Positions 1-8,029 are shown, counted from the stretch's first letter. The stretch: DNA of 64,000 nucleotides from Candidatus Poribacteria bacterium (GCA_012267415.1 JAAXGN010000124.1:41994-105993), one strand, 5' to 3'. Made by a program: numbers and translations. Notes: generated by a model not told the origin, from the sequence alone.

Positions 1-98
1 CCATCACGCATTTCCTCTACGTCATCGTTGTCTAATACCTTACCGAATTTGAGGTATCCGTTTTCTTGAAAAAAGTCTACCTGTTCCTCTGTTGCCAT
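1..98 (-). CDS. Phytanoyl-CoA dioxygenase (PhyH) family protein, N-terminal fragment cut by window edge
   Basis: Reading leftward from an ATG at 98, the first 32 codons are open to the window edge. They contain the stretch VDFFQENGYLKFGKVL followed by acidic residues, which is the usual opening of PhyH-family Fe(II)/2-oxoglutarate dioxygenases (an F-x-x-x-G-Y segment, then a turn before the first helix). A good ribosome binding site, AGGAGAG, sits about six bases upstream of the ATG. The iron-binding His-x-Asp and distal His lie outside the window, so activity cannot be judged. Two further PhyH genes in this window (about 23.2 and 39.4 kb) open in a very similar way. The family call is an inference from a short segment. 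Confidence 0.6.
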   Translation of the reverse strand, partial: MATEEQVDFFQENGYLKFGKVLDNDDVEEMRD

Positions 99-217
99 TA
101 GGTACTCTCCTGTATGAATGATCTTACGTGTCATCATGATTTTAATATTGCTATGCATTTCTGCTATCATGAGTATAGCATATTTATTGGGTTTTTTGTA
201 GGGGGTTGAATTGAGGA

Positions 218-411
218 GGGTGTGTAGAATTTATGTCACGCTTTTTGTCAGAATCGCGGAGGACGCGGAGGACACGGAGGACGCGGAAAGTGCTCTTGCA
301 CATCTGAAGGTTCCTTTAACAGAATGTGGGTTGTTAGCTAAAATCACTTGAGTCTGTGTTCGCTATGTAATCCGTGATGCAAACAGTGAGGTGACAAAAG
401 TTCACACACCC
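218..411. repeat. GGGTGTGT-ended MITE-like element, copy 1
   Basis: The left end (GGGTGTGT, then an AT-rich run and GTCAC) is matched in inverted orientation at 390-411 (GTGAC, then AT-rich, then ACACACCC), giving roughly 22-base imperfect inverted ends. Inside is a short run of near-identical 9-base units of the type GCGGAGGAC. The same left end followed by the same run recurs at 3624 and 61654. No transposase is present, so this would be a non-autonomous element; mobility is inferred. Confidence 0.6.
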
Positions 412-486
412 TTGTGTGTCTGTACATTTTAACTTTTTTATTAGAATCTGGTATAATAAAGCACACCCTCACTTATATAATCTAAA

Positions 487-682
487 TTGCTACCTATAAG
501 TTTTTAGGTAGGCAGATGCCGCTTTTATGCAAGAAAAGTTCATAATTACCGAAATATCGTAGCACGGGGAATGCCATTGGGCGAATGCGCGCATGGCATT
601 TGCCATGATTCATACCGTTGATTTCACTTTCAGTTTGCGCCGTTTTGACACAAACTAAAAGTTTGTGCTACATAGGTAGCAA
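487..682. repeat. TTGCTACCTAT-ended MITE-like element with a nested palindrome
   Basis: TTGCTACCTAT at 487-497 is repeated exactly in inverse orientation at 672-682, and the flanks stay similar outward. A shorter copy, 96 bases, lies at 39303-39398. Most of the extra length here includes a 60-base palindromic unit at 565-624 that also exists alone at 2161-2220. The right half holds the common CACAAACT/AGTTTGTG hairpin. Confidence 0.65.
565..624 (+). repeat. 60-base GCGCGC-core palindromic unit, copy 1
   Basis: This 60-base segment matches the reverse complement of 2161-2220 at 59 of 60 positions. It is rich in internal palindromes built around ATGCGCGCAT and AATGCCATT. Related shorter units occur near 8119, 31565 and 60658. 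Confidence 0.75.
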
Positions 683-770
683 CTTGGGTTATATAGAATA
701 GAAAGATTAGTAGGAAACATAAGGAAATTTACAATTCCTGAGCCGTAACGACTAAAAAAGGAGGATATTC

Positions 771-1340
771 ATGAGATGTGTTAGCAGGTTTTTCATATTA
801 CTTCAAATTCTAATTTTAGCCTCTATTGCTGGCTGTGCCAAACCGTCCCTGCCTGAAATAGGGGCAATCACTGAAGTGTATGGTTCACCATATATTGTGC
901 AGAATAATGTGCTCTATTATATTGGACCTTGGCAACCCGGGGCAATGGTACTTAAGATTCACTACAAGGAAACAACTAAACAACTTAATTCGGATCTCCC
1001 AGGGTTCAGATATATAGAAGGAGGTGATCCTTACTATCAGCAAGTTACATCAATTGAGTGGGAATATATACAAGAAGACGATCTGCAGTTTTATATTCCA
1101 CTTCTCATCGACAGTCTAAAGGACACAACCCAAGGTGGTAAAGGGATGCGTGCTCTTAACCGTTTGGCTGATATCATGTATATATGCTTTCCTGATGGGT
1201 ATGGCGATTACTATATGCATCCCACAGAGAACCCTTATACTGGTACACCATTTGCGGATTACGATCTGAAGATAGATGAAACAACCTATAAAAAATGGAA
1301 AGAGTGGTGGGAAACAGAAGGTCACAAGATGTTTCCATGA
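771..1340 (+). CDS. Predicted lipoprotein of unknown function
   Basis: A 189-residue protein with a basic start, a hydrophobic core and a lipobox I-A-G-C with the lipidated cysteine at residue 22, so it is probably a lipid-anchored envelope protein. A strong AAAGGAGG site lies six bases before the ATG. The mature part is acidic and aromatic and ends in a Trp-rich segment (KWKEWWETEGHK) of the kind seen at the end of some HEAT-like or planctomycete secreted proteins, but I recognise no family. The gene is alone, with a repeat-filled region upstream and a convergent PqiA-like gene downstream. Confidence 0.7.
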   Translation: MRCVSRFFILLQILILASIAGCAKPSLPEIGAITEVYGSPYIVQNNVLYYIGPWQPGAMVLKIHYKETTKQLNSDLPGFRYIEGGDPYYQQVTSIEWEYIQEDDLQFYIPLLIDSLKDTTQGGKGMRALNRLADIMYICFPDGYGDYYMHPTENPYTGTPFADYDLKIDETTYKKWKEWWETEGHKMFP

Positions 1341-1358
1341 CTCCCTACCTGATAGTTT

Positions 1359-1877
1359 TCACTCTGTTGCTTTCCGAAGCTCGTGTTTTTCAAGACGCAT
1401 AGAAATATAGAGACTGAGAATAACTGAGATTGTAAATAGTAGTATTCCCCAACTTGGTCTTATCTGCGCGCCGCCCGGGAGTGTTCTAATTGTCAGGATG
1501 AGTATTGCGACGATATAGACATCAAGCATTGAAAATCGACCCCATCTATGAACAAGTGTTGAGATGTGTTTGTTTACAGTGCCGTCGTTAAGCTTATGAT
1601 AAAACACACCTAACTTCAGAATCGGAAAAACGACTGAAAACAGGAAGATAATACCTGCAAGTAGAATATCCATAACAACACCTTTGCTAAGCAATGTCCA
1701 GACACTACTGAGTATGGAATAACTTGAAGGACCTGGCGTTATGAACGCCATAATGAAACCTTTGATTCCACCTCCCTCAGCATCAATACGCATGGCTGGC
1801 ATCATCAGACCAAATCCTAAACACACCACAGCGATATTAACGAACCAGGTTAGTCTTACTTTTTCTTGAGGTGTCAT
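1359..1877 (-). CDS. PqiA-like inner-membrane protein
   Basis: A 172-residue protein with about four membrane segments (roughly 10-30, 68-95, 112-130 and 140-160). The combination of a W-x-L-x-x-x-G stretch, a loop ending in FPILKL and the conserved GRFSMLDVYIVA segment is characteristic of the PqiA domain, an inner-membrane partner in lipid or membrane-stress transport systems in proteobacteria. Here there is a single half-length domain, and no PqiB/MCE or PqiC gene is adjacent, so the role is open. The ribosome binding site (AGGAA just before ATG) is unusually close. It is convergent with the lipoprotein gene to its left. Confidence 0.75.
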   Translation of the reverse strand: MTPQEKVRLTWFVNIAVVCLGFGLMMPAMRIDAEGGGIKGFIMAFITPGPSSYSILSSVWTLLSKGVVMDILLAGIIFLFSVVFPILKLGVFYHKLNDGTVNKHISTLVHRWGRFSMLDVYIVAILILTIRTLPGGAQIRPSWGILLFTISVILSLYISMRLEKHELRKATE

Positions 1878-2231
1878 TTCCTGCTTTCGTTGATTTTACC
1901 GGACATTTGGATTTTTTTAAATAGATATTTTTGAGATTTCATTGCGTTCTCCTTATTATCTTTTCGTAAGTTATATTATAACATATCTATTTTTGTATGT
2001 CAAGTTCAAATTTATATCATGGAAGAGTGAGGAATGAAAGAGGGAAGGATGGAAGAGAGTAGGCAAGATCAAACGGATATATATATGGTGGCGTTGTTCA
2101 CTAGGGTTGATGTCGGAGTGTTATTCTCATATTTGTCTGAACCAGGATTTTCAAATCAAGAAATCAACGGTATGAATCATGGCGAATGCCATGCGCGCAT
2201 TCGCCCAATGGCATTCCCCGGGATAAAAGGT
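1878..2231. other. Gene-free stretch with palindromic repeat
   Basis: Between the PqiA-like gene and the hsdS remnant I see no supported gene. A plus-strand open frame at 2034-2318 is rejected because much of it is repeat sequence and it overlaps the hsdS 3' end. The notable content is the 60-base palindromic unit at 2161-2220. Confidence 0.6.
2161..2220 (-). repeat. 60-base GCGCGC-core palindromic unit, copy 2
   Basis: It is the reverse complement of 565-624 with one mismatch. It lies 12 bases beyond the original stop codon of the hsdS remnant, a REP-like 3' position. Confidence 0.75.
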
Positions 2232-2911
2232 CTATGGTTCATTCCGGACATCTATTTTGCCAGTCACTGCTTCGGAGATGAGGGATTGTCGGTATTCTTT
2301 GAGGAGATCGATTTTTGATTTTCTATGGTTATCAGATTGTCAATTTGTTGGGTTTTTTGGTTGAGGAAGTTTGCGATTTGGCACTGTTCGGATTCAGGAG
2401 GTATAGGTAAGAGTAGATTTTCAATCGATGCTTTTCCCAAGCCATATCTAGTAATTCCATTTGAATTTACCTCAAAATATCTTCTCGTCCTATCGGATTG
2501 AATAAACCTAAAAATGAAATCACCACGACAAGCAAGTGGTCTAATCATCGTTAAATGATAACCACAGACAACAGTGTCTAAATCATCTTTGACAAATGTT
2601 GGAACACCAATATCATCTGGGGTCTCAGAATCTTTCGTAATTATAACATCACCTTTTCTGAAGGCAAATTTCTCAAACTCACTTTCCTTGCAACTACCTT
2701 TTTTCAAAGCAGTATCAACTGTAATATAATCGTTGTAATAAACATCTGTATAGTTGCATAATCTGACCTGGATCTCATCTGGATAGATGTGTTTATCAAC
2801 ATTACTTGGTAGTATCTTTGCAATGTATTTGAGTTTTTTGATTTCCCAATGCCTTGGTATTTTCCCAATCCATTCCACGCCACTGTCTTTATATTTGGGA
2901 TAATGTCTCAT
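2232..2911 (-). pseudogene. hsdS: Type I restriction-modification specificity subunit (HsdS), half-length and frameshifted
   Basis: The first ~200 residues are a typical HsdS half: the start with DSGVEWIGKIPRHWEIKKL, one target-recognition domain, and a helical spacer beginning at EQCQIANFLNQKTQQIDNL. The open frame then drifts into a nonsense tail and stops at 2264. One base away, the minus strand instead reads KIDLLKEYRQSLISEAV followed by TGKIDVRNEP and a stop at 2232, the standard HsdS C-terminus. The shift sits at a run of five T (2312-2316 on the plus strand), so one lost A in the coding strand explains it. Even when repaired, the protein has only one recognition domain, and no hsdM or hsdR is nearby. 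It is either a decayed orphan or a phase/sequencing variant. Confidence 0.8.
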
Positions 2912-2925
2912 AATGCAATTCCCTC

Positions 2926-3030
2926 TTTGTCTGAACTAGGATTTACAGGATTATAGGATTTTCAGGATAAGACTCGCGAACATTAGAATGCACGTAGATG
3001 TTGACGCATCTGGATGAATACGTTGTTACC
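2926..3030 (+). repeat. ~105-base dispersed repeat (TTTGTCTGAAC type), copy 1
   Basis: This segment matches 3812-3925 over its length, including GATTTTCAGGATAAGACTC and ACGTAGATGTTGACGCAT, with small differences. A short fragment of its beginning is also at about 2128. It lies directly upstream of the hsdS start. Confidence 0.65.
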
Positions 3031-3137
3031 GTGTCCCAAGATTTCCAATTGGTAATTTTTAAAATTGCTCTTTATAGGTGGTGACTGGATTCGTCTATCC
3101 GAAAATTTACCAATTTTACCAATTACGATTCTGAAGT
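3031..3137 (+). repeat. ~106-base dispersed repeat (GTGTCCCAAG type), copy 1
   Basis: It begins GTGTCCCAAGAT and ends GATTCTGAA, and is closely matched at 61836-61940. Both copies contain an inverted pair built on AATTGGTAATTTTT and ACCAATTTTACCAATT, so each can fold. Confidence 0.65.
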
Positions 3138-3152
3138 GGATATGAACGCATC

Positions 3153-3551
3153 TCAATTGTGATCTTTTAAGGTGGGAGACGATGTGGGACCTGGCGAACT
3201 CACTTGTGTGATATCCGTTTTTCCTTCACTAACAACTCTTTCTTGTTCTGCTTTGAGTTGAAGCAAGCGAACAACAGCAGATGACGGATTTTTCGCCTGT
3301 TCTTCTCGTGCCTTTCGACAGAATTCCAAATAATCCTCCAAATATGTACCAACTTCTTCTGGGTTTTGCAGATAATACAAGATTGTTGCGTAAACCTGTT
3401 CCAGCGTAACCGTATAGTAACGATCAGCGATTGCTTCTGCTGTTTTGCCATTGTGAATATACTCGTTCAGGACAGTTTCAATACCTATACGTGTTCCTTT
3501 GATACGAATATCATCTTCTGCCAAAAAGTTAAAGTACTCTTCAATTTGCAT
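3153..3551 (-). CDS. DUF433 family antitoxin-like protein
   Basis: A 132-residue protein whose first ~75 residues fit DUF433 (VapB45-type antitoxin-like, winged-helix DNA-binding): I-R-I-K-G-T-R-I-G near residues 16-24, then an A-E-A-I-A-D-R-Y-Y helix and TLEQVYATILYYL. The remainder is a charged, low-complexity tail. Most DUF433 genes sit beside a DUF5615 PIN-like toxin; none is visible here, so this is an orphan. Ribosome binding is weak (GGAAA about nine bases before ATG). Repeats border it on both sides. Confidence 0.75.
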   Translation of the reverse strand: MQIEEYFNFLAEDDIRIKGTRIGIETVLNEYIHNGKTAEAIADRYYTVTLEQVYATILYYLQNPEEVGTYLEDYLEFCRKAREEQAKNPSSAVVRLLQLKAEQERVVSEGKTDITQVSSPGPTSSPTLKDHN

Positions 3552-4093
3552 GATATATTTCCATAGTGGGTTTAGATAAGTATTTTATCCTTTGTTTTCG
3601 AAATCTGCAAGGGAATTTTCGCTATAGGGTGTGTAAAGTAATTGTCACCGTTTTTGTCTAAATCGCGGATTACGCGGAGAACACGGAAGACGCGGAAGGG
3701 TGTTTTGGGTTACATAGATGGGCGCGAATTACACGGATTGTTCGGATTTTTGAGTTTGATGTTCTGTGATTCTGTTGTGAAGGTCAGTGTTATCCTTTTG
3801 GTTTGATTTCTTTTGTCTGAACCAGGACAGACAGGATTTCAAGATTTTCAGGATAAGACTCACGAACATTAGAATACACGTAGATGTTGACGCATTTGCG
3901 CATTTGGATGAATACGTTATTATACCATTTCTATTAATTTTTCTCCCATTACCGGATACCATTGGGTGTGTAAAATTTTTGTAGAAATATACAGATAAAA
4001 CTTGTCCGAGCGATCTCTAAATCGCGGCCTGTCGGGAATCGGAGTTCCCTCCTACAAAGTAATCTGAGGTTTATAATCAGAACTTTACACACC
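3552..4093. other. Gene-free stretch occupied by a MITE-like element
   Basis: Nothing protein-coding is supported. Nearly the whole stretch is a 474-base unit with perfect 16-base inverted ends (see 3624-4097). Confidence 0.6.
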
Positions 4094-4097
4094 CTAT
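3624..4097. repeat. GGGTGTGT-ended MITE-like element, copy 2, 474 bases
   Basis: ATAGGGTGTGTAAAGT at 3624-3639 is matched perfectly in inverse orientation at 4082-4097. The left part holds the same GCGGATTACGCGG-type run found at 218 and 61654. The middle contains a copy of the 105-base repeat (3812-3925), and another internal left-end-like sequence begins near 3963. The right end overlaps the stop codon of the neighbouring vWA-like gene (TAG at 4094-4096), so the element may have set that gene's 3' end. No transposase is encoded. Confidence 0.7.
3812..3925 (+). repeat. ~105-base dispersed repeat (TTTGTCTGAAC type), copy 2
   Basis: Second copy of the repeat at 2926-3030, lying inside the 474-base inverted-ended element. 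Confidence 0.65.
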
Positions 4098-4954
4098 TTT
4101 AACTGAATGAAGCTTTCAATCTTATTTTTTAATCCCCCTGGATCCAATTGTTCAAAAAATTGAGTGTCCTCAATACCCATCTCATCTAACCATGTCTTCC
4201 AATATGCTTGGATAATGTCGAAATCTTGGAAATGTTTCACTCCATTTGTTTCACGTAGTCGAATTTCAAGCATCAAGAATTTTACATTGAAATCCTTGAA
4301 GTTACCAACTGGGTGTAAACTTTTACCATTCTTTATTTTATTGATTGCTTCATCAACTTCCAGATCATCAAATTCTCTAACCCACATACATGTTCCCTTC
4401 GGGCGATTTACTTGCTTATCAAAGGTCAAGTAGCCATCAGAAAGACAGACGACCAAGTTCTGGTGGCTTTTAGAAAAGGAATGCTCCGCTTGAGACCTGA
4501 ACCAATCCCAAATATCTGAACCGGTTTGCGGATGCTTCTGAACATAATCATATAACTCGGAAACAGCATCAATTAATTCCTGTTTCTTATTTTGGAATTC
4601 AGGGTTTCCACTACGTTTCTCAGGGGCAGTAAGTGTTAGTTTCTCTGTGATGTTATACGGAGGATTCTGTGTTTCGGGTTGATCTGGAACTACGAAATTA
4701 AGTTTGTGTTTCTTTATTTTTCCTGTTCTGATCTCAGGTTCAATAAGCTCATAAAACTGATCTACAATCTTTTTTAGAATGCCGATGTCTTTTTCTCTTT
4801 GGTCAGGATGCTTTTCTGGACAAACACGATCCGATGTATCAATAATCACAACGATGTTTAAGGGAGCATCTAATACCTGACTATTCGAATAGTTTACATT
4901 TAAGAAAAAAAGAAATAGGATAGAAATTACTATAACAACATTAATTCTATTCAT
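4094..4954 (-). CDS. Exported vWA-like protein of unknown function
   Basis: A 286-residue protein with a signal peptide (about residues 1-25, ending near NSQVLD). It is followed by IVVIIDTSDR, resembling the first strand and metal-site loop of a von Willebrand A domain (a D-x-S with the second Ser replaced), and later NLVVCLSDGYL, resembling the D-G strand. The middle is charged and unlike classical vWA domains, so the fold is an inference. GAGGT lies five bases before the ATG. It is the last gene of a tight cassette: only nine bases separate it from the coiled-coil membrane gene upstream. The truncated lipoprotein at the head of the cassette also has a vWA-like start. Confidence 0.55.
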   Translation of the reverse strand: MNRINVVIVISILFLFFLNVNYSNSQVLDAPLNIVVIIDTSDRVCPEKHPDQREKDIGILKKIVDQFYELIEPEIRTGKIKKHKLNFVVPDQPETQNPPYNITEKLTLTAPEKRSGNPEFQNKKQELIDAVSELYDYVQKHPQTGSDIWDWFRSQAEHSFSKSHQNLVVCLSDGYLTFDKQVNRPKGTCMWVREFDDLEVDEAINKIKNGKSLHPVGNFKDFNVKFLMLEIRLRETNGVKHFQDFDIIQAYWKTWLDEMGIEDTQFFEQLDPGGLKNKIESFIQLK

Positions 4955-4963
4955 AAAGTACCT

Positions 4964-6469
4964 CTAAACTGTTTTAAAAGTTGTCTTAAAATTCTCAAGT
5001 GTCTGCTTGGCAAGTTCTTGGATATCGATAATTTGACTTGAGATTTCCTGGGGTTGAAGATCGGTTCTACATTGCGCTACATACCGACACCATCCTGTCA
5101 CGAATTCATGAGCCTGCGCTTCCATCTTCCTTATGTCAATAACCCTTTCACGTTGCCCTTTTGAGTGTGTGTCTATTTCAGATTCACAACGATCAATTTC
5201 CATTTGAAAACTGTCAACTTGTTCGTTGAGGGATTTAATTTCGTCTTGAATACTTTGCATTTCAGCATCTAAGCCAGCAATTTCGATTTCAATCGGATGT
5301 CTATATGTTTTTACAAGCGAGTCTGAATAGGTTTGTTTGTCTTCCTTGAGTCTATTCAAACCTTCTTCTAAAATTTGGATTTCAGTGTTTAAGACAGATA
5401 GTTCAACTAGTTTATCACTCTTCTCTGCTCTAATTTGCATTTCCATCTGCTTAGACTTATCATGTTGTGGACGGATGTTTCCCCATAATCCTAGTATAAA
5501 ATTTAATCCAAATCCTAACAGAACTGAAGTGCCTAAACCTAAAAGCGCAAAAAGACCGAACAGTAACAAGAAATGTTCTGGATCATCTCCAGCATCTTGC
5601 TGTGCCTTAACTACAGTAGAAGCGATTCGCCATCCAATTATTCCTTCAATGATAATAGTTGCAAACAAAAATGCCCCAAAATGTTTCCACTTTTTATTTT
5701 CCTCGCTAAGATAGGTTACAATTACAAGAAAGATGAAAATAGAGGGAAACACAAGAACCAACAGATTAACAGGTTCTTCCTTGGATGCTCTATCTAGCGC
5801 TTTGTAATCAATAAGAGCAGTCAAATCCATTTCATCACTCGATTTGACAGTCTTTTCACCTGCAGACACATAAAAAAGATAGAGGTAAAAGAATAGCGCA
5901 ATAATCACAGCTGTGGAAAAAATCGGGAAAATTGTTTTAGGTAACCATTGTAGAAAGTTAGAAAACCGGTGTCGAAATTTAGAGAACCAATGTTCGGAGG
6001 ATTGGTGAACTGTTCCATCAGTGTTTAAAGCATCCAATTCAACTTGAGTTGGTGATTCTAAATCAGTTTCTATTTTGGCTATTTCTGCTTTCTTGGATTC
6101 CATATCCGAAATCTTTCCTTCAATTTTATCATTTAGTTCCGCAATACGTGAACCTTCCGACGTTTCCAAGATTTCTACTGGAGATTCCATCTTTACTTTG
6201 AGTTCGGCCAATTCTACTTTCTTTGTTTCAAGTTCTTTAGTTGCTTCACTGATCGCATTTTGCCGTTGAACCTTCTGTTCCTCAAGCACATCTTTGTCTT
6301 CAACCAATACCTCTATTTTTGCTTGAAAATAATCATCGTTAAATGCGATTTCAAGACTCTCATCACGGACTATAACATTAAGATGTTCCTGTAGTGCCTC
6401 TGTTATTCCTCTGCCTGCAGCCGCGCAAGTAAAACCACTGTCCGCACTATAATAAAGTTTACCGTTCAA
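4964..6469 (-). CDS. Coiled-coil/four-TM membrane protein of unknown function
   Basis: A 501-residue protein of symmetrical plan. A short N-terminal domain is followed by a coiled coil (about 65-150, rich in E/K/L heptads), then about four membrane helices (roughly 175-200, 235-255, 262-285 and 300-330), then a second long coiled coil (about 345-440) and a C-terminal helix. It starts with TTG at 6469, overlapping the stop of the GIY-YIG gene by four bases, and has a GGGGGA binding site just upstream, so translation is probably coupled. The plan suggests a membrane-spanning scaffold or sensor. I do not recognise a family; it lacks the features of MotA/ZorA channels that I could check by eye. 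Confidence 0.6.
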   Translation of the reverse strand: MNGKLYYSADSGFTCAAAGRGITEALQEHLNVIVRDESLEIAFNDDYFQAKIEVLVEDKDVLEEQKVQRQNAISEATKELETKKVELAELKVKMESPVEILETSEGSRIAELNDKIEGKISDMESKKAEIAKIETDLESPTQVELDALNTDGTVHQSSEHWFSKFRHRFSNFLQWLPKTIFPIFSTAVIIALFFYLYLFYVSAGEKTVKSSDEMDLTALIDYKALDRASKEEPVNLLVLVFPSIFIFLVIVTYLSEENKKWKHFGAFLFATIIIEGIIGWRIASTVVKAQQDAGDDPEHFLLLFGLFALLGLGTSVLLGFGLNFILGLWGNIRPQHDKSKQMEMQIRAEKSDKLVELSVLNTEIQILEEGLNRLKEDKQTYSDSLVKTYRHPIEIEIAGLDAEMQSIQDEIKSLNEQVDSFQMEIDRCESEIDTHSKGQRERVIDIRKMEAQAHEFVTGWCRYVAQCRTDLQPQEISSQIIDIQELAKQTLENFKTTFKTV

Positions 6470-6897
6470 AGATGTTCCCCCTCTACATGTGCTGGTGTTC
6501 TTCTATTGGAGAGTTTGCTAAAACGTGTCAGAAATTGTGATGTCCACTTTCTCCAAAGACTATCAGAGCTAACACAATTGACATGTGTTGGCAGACGCTT
6601 ATGAACTTCTTTAAGTTTTTGTATTGCCTCTGATGGGTCGGAGAATTTAAAAAACTCACGATCTTTGTTAGGACGCAACTCAGCGAGTTCTTGATGTATC
6701 AAGGCTTCAAGTTCTTTTGGATTGTCACAAAACTCTTCATGAACAATATCAAAAGGCATTGGCACGCCAGTTCCGACTGAATTATTATAGCCATGATAAA
6801 GTTGATCTGCTCGATCTTGTGCAGTTTGTGTCTCCGTAAATCCAATTTTCACTAAGCCGGGCATTGCCTTATTCGTCAAGATATAAACACTTCCCAT
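6466..6897 (-). CDS. GIY-YIG (T5orf172/MUG113-like) domain protein
   Basis: A 143-residue protein opening with GSVYILTNKAMPGLVKIGFT, the hallmark of the T5orf172 branch of GIY-YIG nucleases (G-x-V-Y-I-L ... V-K-I-G). It continues with an R-x-x-x-L helix, a VHEEF strand and the H-x-x-L ... REFF-x-F end of the domain at about residue 90. The last 40 residues are basic and unrecognised. AAAGGAAC lies four bases before the ATG. It follows the truncated vWA lipoprotein and overlaps the coiled-coil membrane gene by four bases (TTGA). GIY-YIG domains cut DNA in many defence and mobile-element contexts, but no activity can be read from this sequence alone. Confidence 0.75.
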   Translation of the reverse strand: MGSVYILTNKAMPGLVKIGFTETQTAQDRADQLYHGYNNSVGTGVPMPFDIVHEEFCDNPKELEALIHQELAELRPNKDREFFKFSDPSEAIQKLKEVHKRLPTHVNCVSSDSLWRKWTSQFLTRFSKLSNRRTPAHVEGEHL

Positions 6898-6967
6898 AAA
6901 AGTTCCTTTGAATTTTTGATTCAGATATTCGTATCCTGCTTGCCAGTTGGTATCTCTACAGATAAGT

Positions 6968-7282
6968 CTAACCTATTCCCCAAAACGAAAAGCTTTCTTT
7001 ACGATCCCTCCACCCACTCGTAATTACGCTTTCTAAAGGACGGAGTATGCGCTTGTATCGCGTTGCACTGGGTACAACAAAACCTTGCATTGAGGCGGAA
7101 GCATCAAAATAGATGCGCGCAGTAAGGTTTTCCGATATGACTACTGGGTAAGGCTCGGTTATGGGATCGGGCGGGTCTGGAGGACTCAAGTTATTATTGC
7201 AACTTGTTAGTGAGATTAAAATACATAGATTGATTACGTATAGCAAAAAACTTGCTTTCAATCCTAAATAGTTTTGTTTCAT
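6968..7282 (-). pseudogene. vWA-like lipoprotein, N-terminal fragment
   Basis: From the ATG at 7282 (preferred over a TTG at 7294) the protein has 104 residues: a hydrophobic leader with lipobox L-T-S-C (Cys 28), a Pro-rich linker, then ARIYFDASASMQGF, which is the first strand and D-x-S-x-S metal site of a von Willebrand A domain. The frame ends soon after, at SFSFWGIG. A vWA domain is normally ~180 residues, so this looks like the head of a longer protein cut by a frameshift or stop. Another frame just downstream is open for a further ~15 residues before its own stop. It heads the cassette with the GIY-YIG and coiled-coil genes. Confidence 0.6.
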
Positions 7283-7531
7283 ATTCGGTCCCAATTCGTA
7301 AAGTGTTATCCTGTTTATATCAGTTTTATATAGGTATATTACGTAAAATGGTATATTTCGTCTTTTCGCGTCTTGATTATGATTTATATGATAATACAGT
7401 GGTGATAATTTGTCAATAGTAAATTAATGAGTATTTTGATATATTTTACTTTCTGTTCTCTTTTGACTTTTTTTACTCATACTGAGGTTATGCTACGATG
7501 ACACAATTTAACAAGCTATTCCATTTCTATT

Positions 7532-7660
7532 AAAGAATCCGTGAAAATTACCCAAATTGAGTTCCTCTAATAAATCATTCAATAGATTTTCAGCAAGTAT
7601 GGAATGTGATTCGTATTTTTCCCTTCAATACTTAAGACACATTTTTTTACCCAAATAGGT
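7532..7660 (+). repeat. Direct repeat, copy 1 (~128 bases)
   Basis: It begins AAAGAATCCGTGAAAAT and matches 7722-7848 over its length, including CCTCTAATAAATCAT and AAGTATGGAATG. The pair is offset by 190 bases. Confidence 0.65.
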
Positions 7661-7721
7661 GCATAAAATGAAAGAAAAATGAAGTTTTTTCTAAAATTTT
7701 AGTCAAAACGGGCAAAAAACG

Positions 7722-7848
7722 AAAGAATCCGTGAAAATCACTCATATTGGATTCCTCTAATAAATCATCAATAGATTTTCAACAAGTATGGAATGCGATC
7801 GCATTTTTATTCTTCAAAACTTAACGCACAGTTTTATACCTATTTAGG
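7722..7848 (+). repeat. Direct repeat, copy 2 (~128 bases)
   Basis: Second copy of 7532-7660. Scattered mismatches and one-base gaps indicate the duplication is not very recent. Confidence 0.65.
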
Positions 7849-7915
7849 AAGTTATTTTCTGGGATTTCTTTAGTCCCGTATGTAGATTAAATTAATAATC
7901 AGGTAATTCTGATTT

Positions 7916-8029
7916 CCCCAGGTCGGTAGGTGCGATATCCTTATCGCACCGAATCCTATGTGAAAACCTCTTATGAAACTGGTTGGGACAGATTCGGTGC
8001 GATAGGGATATCGCACCTACCGGCCTGGG
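7916..8029. repeat. Inverted-arm element with GGTGCGATATCC palindromes, copy 1
   Basis: The arms at 7916-7950 and 7996-8029 are inverted copies of CCCCAGG-C-CGGTAGGTGCGAT, and each arm contains its own palindrome GGTGCGATATCC/ATCGCACC. A second copy is at 57814-57928 with the same arms and a different central spacer. The flanking sequence of one end of each copy (AATCAG-AATT-CTGATTT) also agrees. Confidence 0.75.

Larger units (their letters stand above)
99..770. other. Gene-free stretch filled with repeats
   Basis: No convincing gene is seen on either strand. The stretch holds two MITE-like elements described separately: one at 218-411 with GGGTGTGT ends and a GCGGAGGAC-type run, and one at 487-682 with TTGCTACCTAT ends. 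The second has a 60-base palindromic unit inserted in it. Confidence 0.6.

Noticed and set aside
2034..2318. 94-codon plus-strand open frame
   Set aside because: A large part is the 60-base palindromic unit, and the rest runs antisense over the hsdS 3' end; composition is not protein-like.
2232..2911. Complete type I restriction-modification locus
   Set aside because: No methylase or restriction subunit is on either side; only a half-length specificity gene is present.
4094..7282. Zorya-like or other named defence system
   Set aside because: The coiled-coil membrane protein has no clear MotA/ZorA features, and no helicase or ZorB-like gene is present; it is kept as an unnamed cassette.
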